Shown here in pieces: positions 24,075 to 32,120 of a stretch of DNA of 37,075 bases. This DNA comes from Lachnoclostridium sp. UBA3262 (GTDB lineage Bacteria; Bacillota; Clostridia; Lachnospirales; Lachnospiraceae): contig DEUM01000001.1 of assembly GCA_002362575.1 (NCBI GenBank), positions 1 through 37,075 of the forward strand, in the 5' to 3' direction. Made by a program: the position numbers and the translations under genes. The first letter of the stretch is position 1; every line of letters begins with the position of its first letter. A model generated the notes under the pieces. That model ran no database searches, had not been told where the DNA came from, and was given only the letters and a program-made list of their open reading frames with translations.

Positions 24075-25004
24075 TCACAGGTTTTGAATATAGCGAAAAT
24101 AGTCCTGAAAACGGTACTTAAATTCCCAAAAATTTAAAGCAAGTTTTTTTTCCAGAAAATATTTTTGATATTTAAGATTTAACTGGTTCTTATTCAGCCT
24201 TGAATTTTGTAAATCCTCTGAAATGTCAATACCGTCCTCCTTTGTCCTCGATACTATATAGTAAAAAATACCGGAGCTGCTTATATTCGATATGGATAGC
24301 CTTTCATCGCCTAATAATTCTTTTATTTTACCAAAGCGTCTGCGGAATTTCGTAATCTGCCCAGCTTCGCCAATGTCCTTCGAGCTTTTCCAGACAGCGT
24401 TTTTTCGGAACTCAAATGTCAGGCGTGATTTCTGTGCCGTATTATTTAGCACCTCTACTTTTCCCGCCTGCAAAAGCGCATCTGCCAGCTCTGCCGATAT
24501 CACTATCTCCCCGCTGTTGTGAAGGCACAGCCTTCTCTTTTTTCGATCCACATCCTCTGTCGTCAGATAGGCAAAATTAACATAATCCTGCACACCCTCA
24601 TACATACACATAAATATTGGCAAATCGTAGACGCCGTCGGCAGATGACCTCAATACCTCCACATACTCTAAATATTTGTCATGAGAAAGATAATACTTAT
24701 CCTCCACTGCCTCCATGGCAGCCATAAATTTATCACGGGGACACAGCCTTTTATCCAGCCAGTTGACCTTACAGTATTGGTTCGCCCGGCACCACTCAAA
24801 ATACCGAATCAGTCTGGAACGCTCAGACGCCGCTGTTGATTTGCTCATCGTCACAAGAATATCCAGAACCTCGTCTGTATGAAACAGACAAATATCCTTA
24901 TTCTCTTTTTTTTCGTATTTTTCGACATGTTGAAAGAGCGACCTTACCCTTTTATCCTGCCCGCAATACGCAAGATATCTTTCTTTTTGTTCGGCATTAT
25001 ACAT
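24075..25004 (-). CDS. MrpR/YopR-like integrase-fold protein, candidate phage lysogeny repressor
   Basis: 309 residues with the layout of a tyrosine-recombinase-like protein: an N-terminal SAM-like DNA-binding helical bundle (VLDILVTMSKSTAASERSRLIRYFEWCRANQY, about residues 47-78) and a larger C-terminal domain (about 120-309) including YEGVQDYVNFAYLTTEDVDRKKR and ISSSGIFYYIVSRTKE. The integrase catalytic Arg/His/Arg/Tyr set is not evident, as in the SP-beta master repressor MrpR (YopR). So a DNA-binding role without recombination is likely. AAGGAG precedes ATG 25004, and a perfect sigma-A promoter lies at 25037-25065, divergent from the polymerase operon. Assignment rests on fold-level resemblance. 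Confidence 0.5.
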   Translation of the reverse strand: MYNAEQKERYLAYCGQDKRVRSLFQHVEKYEKKENKDICLFHTDEVLDILVTMSKSTAASERSRLIRYFEWCRANQYCKVNWLDKRLCPRDKFMAAMEAVEDKYYLSHDKYLEYVEVLRSSADGVYDLPIFMCMYEGVQDYVNFAYLTTEDVDRKKRRLCLHNSGEIVISAELADALLQAGKVEVLNNTAQKSRLTFEFRKNAVWKSSKDIGEAGQITKFRRRFGKIKELLGDERLSISNISSSGIFYYIVSRTKEDGIDISEDLQNSRLNKNQLNLKYQKYFLEKKLALNFWEFKYRFQDYFRYIQNL

Positions 25005-25036
25005 CCCATCATCTCCTTCTTACACAGGTTATTTTC

Positions 25037-25065
25037 ATTATAAATTGGTTGTCTGCTTTTGTCAA
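25037..25065 (-). promoter_or_regulatory. Consensus promoter of the MrpR-like gene
   Basis: Minus strand TTGACA (25060-25065), 17-base spacer, TATAAT (25037-25042): a perfect match. About 24 bases separate its -35 from the -35 of the divergent promoter. Confidence 0.8.
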
Positions 25066-25088
25066 TAACATAATTCCAAAAAAATGTA

Positions 25089-25117
25089 TTGACATATATA
25101 CGTCCTCGTGATATAGT
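25089..25117 (+). promoter_or_regulatory. Promoter of the polymerase/tail operon
   Basis: TTGACA (25089-25094), 17-base spacer, TATAGT (25112-25117). The leader to the first gene is ~185 bases. TTGTCTGC near 25049-25056 and GCAGACAG near 25130-25137 form a widely spaced inverted repeat flanking this promoter that could be repressor half-sites. Confidence 0.7.
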
Positions 25118-25304
25118 TAGACAAACGACGCAGACAGCGCCGAATCCGTCCGGACATTTTGGCGAATGTTCCACACGGGTACACTTTATTGCAATTATTC
25201 ATTTTAAATCCAAAATAACTGCAATTCACTTTAATACCCATTTCAATATCTTCAGAAAAAAGGAAGGTTTTAAAAGCATGGGCAAAAGGAGGTGAACAGC
25301 ACCA

Positions 25305-25508
25305 TTGAAAAACGAAAGGAACACTCCGGCATCCCGAACCGCATACGCCCAATCACGCGAGGAGCTTCACAAAGAATATGCCGGTGAAATTACGTTAGCG
25401 GATTTCAATACCAATCATCCCAATCCATTCCGGATGAGACAATTTACTTCCGCGGACAAATTCAATAAAAGTGTTAAAAAACAGGAGGATTATACATTTG
25501 GAAAATGA
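25305..25508 (+). CDS. Small hydrophilic protein, first gene of the polymerase operon
   Basis: 67 residues, TTG start at 25305 preceded by a full AAAGGAGGTG. No family recognised; highly charged and Asn/Lys rich (REELHKEYAGEITLADFN, MRQFTSADKFNKSVKKQE), no membrane segment, probably alpha-helical. A five-codon mini-frame (MGKRR) ends inside the ribosome binding site just upstream. Its stop overlaps the start of the large polymerase-like gene by 11 bases, so the two are translationally coupled; a partner or regulator of that protein is a natural guess. Confidence 0.6.
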   Translation: MKNERNTPASRTAYAQSREELHKEYAGEITLADFNTNHPNPFRMRQFTSADKFNKSVKKQEDYTFGK

Positions 25509-28296
25509 GGGAATCCGTATTCTGTCCGTAGACGCCAAGGATATCTATCTCGCAAACCATTATATCAGTGACGGAAAAACACCGATGGAGGGATACCGAA
25601 TCCGCTATCAGAAGGGCGAAAAAAAGGGCAGAATAAACACAAAAAAATTTAACAGCACACTGGACGCTTCTCTTGATTTATTTGAAATCAGGGAGGCATA
25701 CAGGAAAGTATACCGAAACAACTATTTCAGCTTTACAGAAAACAGTCACGAATACACGACGCAGCTTATCAATATTACGTTTCAGTACAGCGACAAGGAA
25801 TTTAATAAAGCAGGAAAAAATACCTATGTGAAATCCGGCTTTAATAAAGAAACGCTTACCTTCCACGACCATGTCTGTATACACGAGGGCAGGCTTATCG
25901 CCATTGAGACGGAGGAGGATGTAGAAGTTCCCATTACAGACGATATACTGGGAAAATATTTTTATCTGGAGAATGGTCAGTACCATGCCAGAACAAACAT
26001 CAAGACCTTACATACCGTGCAGGAACTCCGGACACTTCTCTATACCGACGGTTTTTACTGCGACGGGAAAAAATATGTCCGCTATAAACGTTCAGGCGGC
26101 TCGGCAAGGGAAGGGAAATGTCTCTTTATCGACGAAAAAATATACCGCCGGATGATGAAATGGTCTATGTGCGGGCTGCATATAAAAGAGGGACAGGAAG
26201 TAGACTTAGCCGGTCTGGAAGCACATATTTCCCTACCTCTGTCTTCTATCATCGGCACACTGGAGCTAAAGCCGGAAAACTTTCTCATCATCGACGATTA
26301 CGAATCCGTATTCCGGGAGGATGTTGTGGAAACACGGTCAGAAAACGGCTGGCTCGTGACCGATGAGCAAAATGTAGAAATCCGAAACTCCATCTGGGAT
26401 GGGCAGTCCCTGCTTGATGCTTCGCTGTTTGAAAACTATCCGGGACGGGGTATGCTTCTTCTGCGAAACAAATTTTTCAAGAGCGCCTGCTTTAACTGCA
26501 ATATTCAGACATGGTTTCGCGATAACCACATTACAGAAATATCGCAGCTAAACGGATTTACGATTGCAGAAGATATCCGCGACATCAAGATTATTACCAC
26601 ACCGAGCAGCGTAAAGTATATGAAATATGGTACAGTAAGGGAATGGTTTCAGCACATCAGCCCCCTCTTTGGTATCGTAAAACATGAAAAGGCAACGCAC
26701 TTTTTTCAGGGAAGAATGGTTCAGACACATTATCAGCTCCTCAATACACTGCAGCTTACCGAGGAGGAAATGGAAGAATTTTTAACTCCTTCCCTTGACT
26801 ATCTTTATCTGCTGAAAACAGAGCCTGCCGTTCTGAGGTATCATATCCGCTATCCGGAGGACACTGAATTAAAGGCTACTCCGCTCACATCGAAAAACGA
26901 CGTCATATACCGTCTGCTCGGACTGAATAACCGGTTTGCAGACACAAAACTGTATCACGCCTTTAAAAGCGATTTGGCAAAGGCCTATGTGAAAAATCTC
27001 CGGTGCGGCCATGTACTCGTAAACGGCAGCTACGCAACGCTTCTCGGAAATCCGGTTGAAATGCTGCTACAGGCAATCGGCGCATTTGACGGAACGAGCA
27101 GAATCGGCGTCGGTCATATACATACAAAGCAGTTTGCCTATCAGAAACAGCTGCTGGGCAGCCGGAGTCCCCATGTAACCATCGGCAATGTATGGCTGCC
27201 AACTAATGTAGAAAATGAAGAAATAGACACCTACTTCAATCTGTCAAAAGAAGTTGCCGCCATCAACAGCATTGGGGAAAGTATATTAGACCGACTGTCC
27301 GGCAGTGATTTTGATTCCGACACAAGCCTGCTTACCGATAACCCGATTTTAATCCGGGCAGCAAAGAGAAATTACCCTTTCTTCAAGGTTCCTGTCAACC
27401 ATGTCTCGGCAGCAAAAAGAAGGCGAACATACACGCGGGCGGAGCAGGCAGATTTGGATGCCCGGACATCCAATAATAAAATAGGCGACATTGTCAATCT
27501 CTCACAGGAGCTGAATACCATTTTGTGGGATAAAATGAACCGCGGCGGCAGCTATGAGGATGTCAGAGAGCTGTATTATGATATATGTCAGTTAGACGTC
27601 ATGTCCGGCATTGAAATTGACAAGGCAAAAAAAGAATACACTACGGACACCTACCATGAGATGAAAAAAATAAAGGAAAAGTGGATTTTAAAAGACGAAG
27701 AAGGGCGAACGATAAAACCAAACTTTTTCCGTCATCTTGCAAAAGCAAAGGGGTATTACAATCCCCACAAGAAAAATTATCAATTCCACGCTACCTCTAT
27801 GGATTATCTGCAAAAGGTAATTAACCGCTTTCAGTCCAGCTGTCGGGGCAGAAACGGAAACAACAGGAAGCTCCCCTTTTCTTCTATTATCAATATGGAA
27901 GATTTCAACATCCACCATGTATATTATAAACAGGTTGACCGGGTATTGGAATATATGGAAAATTATCACGCAGACACAAAGAAAATATTTGCCGATGACA
28001 CACAGGAGCAGTCCACAAAATATAAGCAGTGGGCGGAACGGAAGCAGCAATGCTTTGAATATATCGGCAAGTTAAAATTCAACCGGCACACAATGATTTA
28101 TCTGCTTTTGCTGCTTGACTCCGACAAGTATAAAAAATACGCGGGTACAATTATGAATATTTTGTTTGGATATCCGAATACCTCTTTTTATGAGTTGATT
28201 GAAGACAGCAAAGAACATATCGACATACTCATGGAGACCGAAACCGGAAACATTCAAATATTTGATAGGCGTTTTGAAAAAATACCAGTGGGCTAG
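25498..28296 (+). CDS. YonO-like single-chain two-barrel RNA polymerase (candidate)
   Basis: 932 residues, TTG start at 25498 with AGGAGG nine bases upstream. The key motif is SGSDFDSDT, with Asp at about 604, 606 and 608: the D-x-D-x-D that chelates catalytic magnesium in the beta-prime-type double-psi barrel (NADFDGD in cellular RNAP, DLDGD in eukaryotic RdRPs, DFDGD in SP-beta YonO). Some 48 residues earlier, SRSPHVTIGNVW (~555-566) takes the place of the RNPxxHPGD block of RdRPs; LLGNPVEML (~517-525) comes before it. Length is close to YonO (~900 aa). The N-terminal ~450 residues, which would hold the first barrel, carry no motif I can name. It lies next to an MrpR-like gene and tail genes. 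The D-x-D-x-D change (Ser for Gly) is unusual, so activity is inferred. Confidence 0.62.
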   Translation: MENEGIRILSVDAKDIYLANHYISDGKTPMEGYRIRYQKGEKKGRINTKKFNSTLDASLDLFEIREAYRKVYRNNYFSFTENSHEYTTQLINITFQYSDKEFNKAGKNTYVKSGFNKETLTFHDHVCIHEGRLIAIETEEDVEVPITDDILGKYFYLENGQYHARTNIKTLHTVQELRTLLYTDGFYCDGKKYVRYKRSGGSAREGKCLFIDEKIYRRMMKWSMCGLHIKEGQEVDLAGLEAHISLPLSSIIGTLELKPENFLIIDDYESVFREDVVETRSENGWLVTDEQNVEIRNSIWDGQSLLDASLFENYPGRGMLLLRNKFFKSACFNCNIQTWFRDNHITEISQLNGFTIAEDIRDIKIITTPSSVKYMKYGTVREWFQHISPLFGIVKHEKATHFFQGRMVQTHYQLLNTLQLTEEEMEEFLTPSLDYLYLLKTEPAVLRYHIRYPEDTELKATPLTSKNDVIYRLLGLNNRFADTKLYHAFKSDLAKAYVKNLRCGHVLVNGSYATLLGNPVEMLLQAIGAFDGTSRIGVGHIHTKQFAYQKQLLGSRSPHVTIGNVWLPTNVENEEIDTYFNLSKEVAAINSIGESILDRLSGSDFDSDTSLLTDNPILIRAAKRNYPFFKVPVNHVSAAKRRRTYTRAEQADLDARTSNNKIGDIVNLSQELNTILWDKMNRGGSYEDVRELYYDICQLDVMSGIEIDKAKKEYTTDTYHEMKKIKEKWILKDEEGRTIKPNFFRHLAKAKGYYNPHKKNYQFHATSMDYLQKVINRFQSSCRGRNGNNRKLPFSSIINMEDFNIHHVYYKQVDRVLEYMENYHADTKKIFADDTQEQSTKYKQWAERKQQCFEYIGKLKFNRHTMIYLLLLLDSDKYKKYAGTIMNILFGYPNTSFYELIEDSKEHIDILMETETGNIQIFDRRFEKIPVG

Positions 28297-28432
28297 CCTC
28301 TGGCTAATTGAAAAAGAAAACTTACAAAAATGACAAAAAAACTCCGAAACTCACTGTTCTTAACACTAAAAGAATACCGAAATTCCGTTGTTTTCACAGT
28401 GCTTTTATTCGGAACTTATGGAGGGGATTCAT

Positions 28433-29191
28433 TTGAAAGTGAACTATTTTGAATTACTATCACCTGAGCCGGTCTACGTGCAAAATGCGTGTGGAGTTAT
28501 TTCACCAAAGCTTCGGGACATATCTTCTATCGGATTTCATACTTATCAGTATTATCTATCCATATTGCTGCTGGATGCCAAAACTTATTTTTCAATGATG
28601 GGCGCTTCCGAGCGATATGACAGACTATCCGATCACGAGAAGGCACAAATCCATATGTTTGATTTGTTACTCTCCGACAACAATTCCGCCACTCTTTTAC
28701 AAACCATTCTTAACTTTTTTATCAAAGAGGAAGTCTCCTATTCTGGCAGATATCACTGCTTTCTGATTCAGGAAAACGGTAAAAGAACGGGCAGAATTAC
28801 GAGAGAAAATTATCCGCGCATATGCAGCCTAATCTGCAAACGGAACTGCATTAAACCTCAACAGGAGGAAGATTTGTCCGTGGTAAAAAGTAAAAAAGCT
28901 CTGGAAATATTAAAAAAGCTGAAAAAGGGACGCTCCGAAAAGGCAAAACAGACAAAATCTGACGAGAACCTTGAATTAGGTAATATTATTTCCGCTGTCG
29001 CTAACAAGAGCCAGTCCCTCAATATTTTAAATATCTGGGATTTAACTGTATTTCAGGTATGGGATTGTTTTTCCAGACTTTCCAACAACAGCATTTACGC
29101 GATTCAATCCATGAGCGTTGCCGCATGGGGAAATAAAGATAATTCCTTTGACGCAGCCGCATGGTTCAAGCGAATAGACACTACAGACTAG
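28433..29191 (+). CDS. Phage protein, probably tail assembly chaperone-type
   Basis: 252 residues from a TTG start at 28433 with GGAGGGG upstream. The N-terminal FELLSPEPVYVQNACGVI and SPKLRDISSIGFHTYQYYL pattern, an alpha-helical middle (LLLDAKTYFSMMG, KAQIHMFDLLLSD) and a basic linker (KKALEILKKLKKGRSEKAKQ) before a Trp-rich end (IWDLTVFQVWDCF) resemble small siphovirus proteins encoded near the tail tube gene, often tail assembly chaperones. I cannot match a named family with certainty. It follows the polymerase gene by 136 bases, with no terminator seen, and precedes the tail tube gene. Confidence 0.45.
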   Translation: MKVNYFELLSPEPVYVQNACGVISPKLRDISSIGFHTYQYYLSILLLDAKTYFSMMGASERYDRLSDHEKAQIHMFDLLLSDNNSATLLQTILNFFIKEEVSYSGRYHCFLIQENGKRTGRITRENYPRICSLICKRNCIKPQQEEDLSVVKSKKALEILKKLKKGRSEKAKQTKSDENLELGNIISAVANKSQSLNILNIWDLTVFQVWDCFSRLSNNSIYAIQSMSVAAWGNKDNSFDAAAWFKRIDTTD

Positions 29192-29241
29192 CACTCAGAT
29201 ACGAGTCCTACTCATACCCAAATCAAAGGAGGAAAATTATT

Positions 29242-29973
29242 ATGACAAATGAAAACATGGCAAACAGAGAGGTATGCGACTTAATTTTTGTTGACTATGC
29301 AACAAAGAAACCTTTTCTGAATTTAGACTTTGCGAACGTGACAACGACGGAGCTTACCGGCGAATCGGTTTTCGCTTACGGCGGTAAAGGACATCCAAAA
29401 TGCGTTCAGTTCGCTGGCGAAAAGGGCGGCACTCTCACAATCGAGACACAGATTCAGACAGTAAAACTGTGGCAGCTCATTACCGGCGGCGAAGTCAGCA
29501 AATCTGCTAAATTCGTAACCAGACTGGAGACGACAGTAGATGAAGCGGGAACTTCTATTACCATTCCGGAAGCACCTGTTGCAGGAAGCGTTGTCGTATA
29601 TGCGGACGGCGATGACTGCGGAACAGAGCTTGCATGCTCTGTAGCAGAATCTACGGTTACTCTTTCTACTGCCCTCACAGGCGGCAGCAAAGTAATCGTT
29701 TATTACATGAAGGAGAAGGCAAGCGGCGTGCAGAGAATCAATATCAAGTCCACAAGCTTCCCGAAAAACTTCACTGTATATGGCGATACGGTTATGAAGA
29801 CAGAGAACGACGAACTCCTGCCTTACAAGCTGACTGCTTACAAGGTAGCTCCTCAGAGCAATATGTCTCTCAGCTTCTCAAACTCCGGTGATCCGGGCTC
29901 TATCACTATCACTTGCGACCTCATGGCTGACAGTGATAACAATATCCTCGACTTAGTGTTAATCGAGGACTAA
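29242..29973 (+). CDS. Phage major tail (tube) protein
   Basis: 243 residues, ATG 29242 after AAAGGAGG. Beta-rich, no Cys cluster, with the tail-tube-like GESVFAYGGKGHPKCVQF, then GGTLTIETQIQTVKLWQLITGG and PYKLTAYKVAPQSNMSLSF. Such proteins stack as hexamers to form the tail tube whose length the tape-measure protein sets. Residues ~105-165 (ITIPEAPVAGSVVVYADGD, STALTGGSKVIVYYM) form an inserted, Ig-like looking domain. Codons are more G/C-ended than in neighbouring genes, consistent with high expression. A strong terminator follows at 30007-30043. A tape-measure-like frame is found 5.4 kb downstream beyond inserted DNA. Confidence 0.75.
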   Translation: MTNENMANREVCDLIFVDYATKKPFLNLDFANVTTTELTGESVFAYGGKGHPKCVQFAGEKGGTLTIETQIQTVKLWQLITGGEVSKSAKFVTRLETTVDEAGTSITIPEAPVAGSVVVYADGDDCGTELACSVAESTVTLSTALTGGSKVIVYYMKEKASGVQRINIKSTSFPKNFTVYGDTVMKTENDELLPYKLTAYKVAPQSNMSLSFSNSGDPGSITITCDLMADSDNNILDLVLIED

Positions 29974-30006
29974 TCTCCCGGCTTCATGGGAAAATAATTC
30001 CTTTAT

Positions 30007-30043
30007 GGGGAGTGGCCCGGGAGGGCTGCTCTCCTGTTTTTTT
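30007..30043 (+). terminator. Strong terminator after the tail tube gene
   Basis: 12-pair stem GGGGAGTGGCCC / GGGCTGCTCTCC with a GGGA loop (30007-30034), then TGTTTTTTT (to 30043). Confidence 0.85.
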
Positions 30044-30127
30044 GTAATTTCAGGATATTTCCCCTTAAATATTTACTTTCCCCTTATTTTTCTCTACAAA
30101 TTAAGGGAAAACTTTGGAGGTAAGGAA

Positions 30128-30750
30128 ATGAGAGCTTTTAACTATTCTGAAATTAAGAACCAAAAGTAGGATTCGGATGTACTTGGTCTGATTGCTGCAA
30201 TATATAAAAAGGCTGGAAAGCAGGAAATGTATCTGAAACAGCGTCCTGAAGAATTGGAGAAACTATTTACTCCGCTTGCACCGTATGAGACACCAGAAGC
30301 ACTGGACCGCATTTGTGAAGAATACAACCGAGTAATCGGAAATATGGAAGTAGAGCCTTTGATTGCTATTCTTGTTTTTATTCACGATTTTCTCTGCGTC
30401 CATCCTTTCAACGATGGTAACGGCAGAATGAGTCGCCTGCTTACAACTCTATTACTATACAGAAGTGGCTTCTATGTTGGTAAGTATATCTCCTTGGAAG
30501 CTAAAATTGCAAAAAACAAAGACCTGTATTGTAACGCTCTTGGTCAGGCGCAGAGCGGTTGGCATGAAGGTACGGATGATGCGGTTCCGTTCATTAAATA
30601 TTGGCTTGGAACTATTCTGGCTGCCTATAAGGACTTTGCCCTTCACTCAACATAAGCTCCATCGAAGGTGCACTTCGAAAATTGGTAGCATCCGATGTGC
30701 TGAAACGAGAAGGAGTCGGAAGGAATATTTGCTATTATAGATTAAAATAA
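30128..30750 (+). pseudogene. Fic-family (AMPylation domain) protein, broken
   Basis: ATG 30128 with GGAGG upstream. Readable: MRAFNYSEIKNQK, TAG at 30167-30169 (the family has Trp), DSDVLGLIAAIYKKAGKQ, then an abrupt join of EELEKL to FTPLAPYETPEAL, which skips ~100 expected residues, then the Fic core with HPFNDGNGRMSRLL (catalytic His), and finally AAYKDFA followed by a frame change into PSLNISSIEGALRKLV...KREGVGRNICYYRLK, the normal winged-helix end. So one nonsense change, two deletions and one frameshift. Not a functional toxin/AMPylator. The ribosome binding site is intact. Confidence 0.85.
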
Positions 30751-30783
30751 GATAACCCAAAACGGAACTGGAATTAGAACAAA

Positions 30784-30992
30784 GGATAATGGCTAAGTTG
30801 TCCTCAATATGTCACGCCCTCAACGACTGACAAGGTTTGGCTGCATACAGGCGTAATTGTATGTGGCTGTGATAGACAGTCTGAACCTCGTGAAAGCGAG
30901 ATTACATTAAAGCTAAAATGCTGTATACAACTATGAGAAATAAAGTATATGTGAGAAGTTTCACCATTCATACCCGCAATTATTGCAATGGA
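30784..30992 (+). repeat. Zinc-ribbon-associated structured element, copy 1
   Basis: Non-coding element overlapping the 3' end of zinc-ribbon gene A; ~200 bases shared with copies at 31957 and 34708. Two hairpins on the plus strand: GGCTGCATACA (30839-30849) with TGTATGTGGCT (30858-30868), and CTCGT-GAAA-GCGAG (30887-30900) with a GNRA loop. Its left end (30784-30828) is shared only with copy 3. Confidence 0.7.
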
Positions 30993-31494
30993 AAAATCTT
31001 CTTGTTCCCCCAAGAATCAAATCGCCATCCTGCGCAAAGCCTACGAGTCTTCCTATCTCAGTTGAGCCACAGGTTGGACAGTGAGGTTGATTGCCCATAC
31101 TTTTATTCTGTTTGAATTCTTTTATTTGTTCTTCTTGTTCTTTTGCATTTTTAAGTTGTTGCAATTTTAACCGATATTCTATTGGATCGGATTTTTTTAA
31201 TTTTAACATAGCGTCTAAAACATCACGGTCATAGTCTGTTGCTACAAGTATGTCTTTATAATCAAGCGTTGACATACCCGTGTCGATTAAGGCACCTTTG
31301 CAATATGGACAAATTGATGTATTTTCTAATTTATTTGCGTCCATGAGTCCTATAAATCCAACAAAATATTTTTTTGCTTGTTCTGATATATTAACTGGTG
31401 CTCCTGCATTATTCCATTCTTCTATCCATTTTAGATTCTTTTTCGTTTCGTTACAACTCTTACAAAATAGAATATTAATATCACTAGCAACCAT
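30961..31494 (-). CDS. Zinc-ribbon protein A
   Basis: 177 residues, ATG 31494 with TGGAGGTG upstream and a good promoter (31516-31544). Two zinc sites: N-terminal FCKSCNET and SICPYCKGAL (CxxC pairs, residues ~10-65), and C-terminal HCPTCGSTEIG with FHCNNCGYEW. Between them is a charged helix (DPIEYRLKLQQLKNAKEQEEQIKEFKQ). Probably cytoplasmic; binding of nucleic acid or a protein partner is inferred. It is one of three paralogues in 4.4 kb; here the C-terminal ribbon differs (GFAQDGDLILGGTRR) from the other two (SKIMDS...WGFGGKQ). Its final codons fall in the shared structured element. Confidence 0.75.
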   Translation of the reverse strand: MVASDINILFCKSCNETKKNLKWIEEWNNAGAPVNISEQAKKYFVGFIGLMDANKLENTSICPYCKGALIDTGMSTLDYKDILVATDYDRDVLDAMLKLKKSDPIEYRLKLQQLKNAKEQEEQIKEFKQNKSMGNQPHCPTCGSTEIGRLVGFAQDGDLILGGTRRFFHCNNCGYEW

Positions 31495-31515
31495 ACAAAC
31501 ACCTCCAGTTATTTA

Positions 31516-31544
31516 ATTATAACACATCTCTATTAACAGTACAA
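31516..31544 (-). promoter_or_regulatory. Promoter of zinc-ribbon gene A
   Basis: Minus strand TTGTAC (31539-31544), 17-base spacer, TATAAT (31516-31521). The TTGTACTG start is the same in the promoter of gene B. Confidence 0.7.
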
Positions 31545-31715
31545 TGATAAAACTTCTTGAGTTTCCGCATTTTACCCACAAACCCCTATGTTGTTTCCAA
31601 TAGTTATCAACAACTTTCAAAATATTAACTAAAAATAAGGAATCTTTTCCCCTTTTATGTAAAATTAAAGTGCTCAAGCCAAAATCTCACTAAACAAAAA
31701 AAGAAAGGATTCCTT

Positions 31716-31959
31716 ATGACTCATTTTACATCAAATACTTACCAAATGAAACGGGAAATTTTAAATTTTAAAATAAATTTCAAATCATCTTTCCGGACCG
31801 GATAAGAATTTTACTGCTGATATGCTTTATAGCATGCTTGCTGCACAAAGCTGCCTGCTGACAGATATTGTTGACCAGCTTCTCGAGCACTCTAAAAAAG
31901 TGAATTCCGTCGAACGTCTGACCATGCATTTGAACAAAAGCACTCCATCCGCTACCTGA
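31716..31959 (+). pseudogene. Transposase N-terminal remnant
   Basis: AGAAAGGA then ATG 31716: MTHFTSNTYQMKREILNF, then one frameshift to KISNHLSGPDKNFTADMLYSML, AAQSCLLTDIVDQLLEHSKK and VNSVERLTMHLNKSTPSAT, stop at 31957. This resembles the start of a DDE transposase common in Lachnospiraceae; the IS family is not certain. Everything after about 75 residues is missing, replaced exactly at CTGACAAGG by structured element copy 2. Bases 31545-31715 upstream are AT-rich and hold no recognised gene. Confidence 0.5.
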
Positions 31960-32120
31960 CAAGGTTTGGCTGCATACAAGCGTAATTGTATGCGGCTGTG
32001 ATAGACAGTCTGAACCTCGTGAAAGCGAGATTACATTAGAGTCAAAATGCTGTATACAGCTATGGAAAAATGAAATATACGCAAGAAGTTTTACCACTCA
32101 TACCCGCAATTATTGCAATG
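31957..32120 (+). repeat. Zinc-ribbon-associated structured element, copy 2
   Basis: Begins abruptly at the join to the transposase remnant. Hairpins: GGCTGCATACA (31968-31978) with TGTATGCGGCT (31987-31997), and CTCGT-GAAA-GCGAG (32016-32029). The fifth pair of hairpin 1 is G-C here, G-U in copy 1 and A-U in copy 3. Confidence 0.7.

Noticed and set aside
30784..30992. Group II intron or TnpB guide RNA as identity of the structured element
   Set aside because: No domain V-like hairpin, no intron boundary motifs, no intron-encoded protein and no TnpB/IscB gene nearby.
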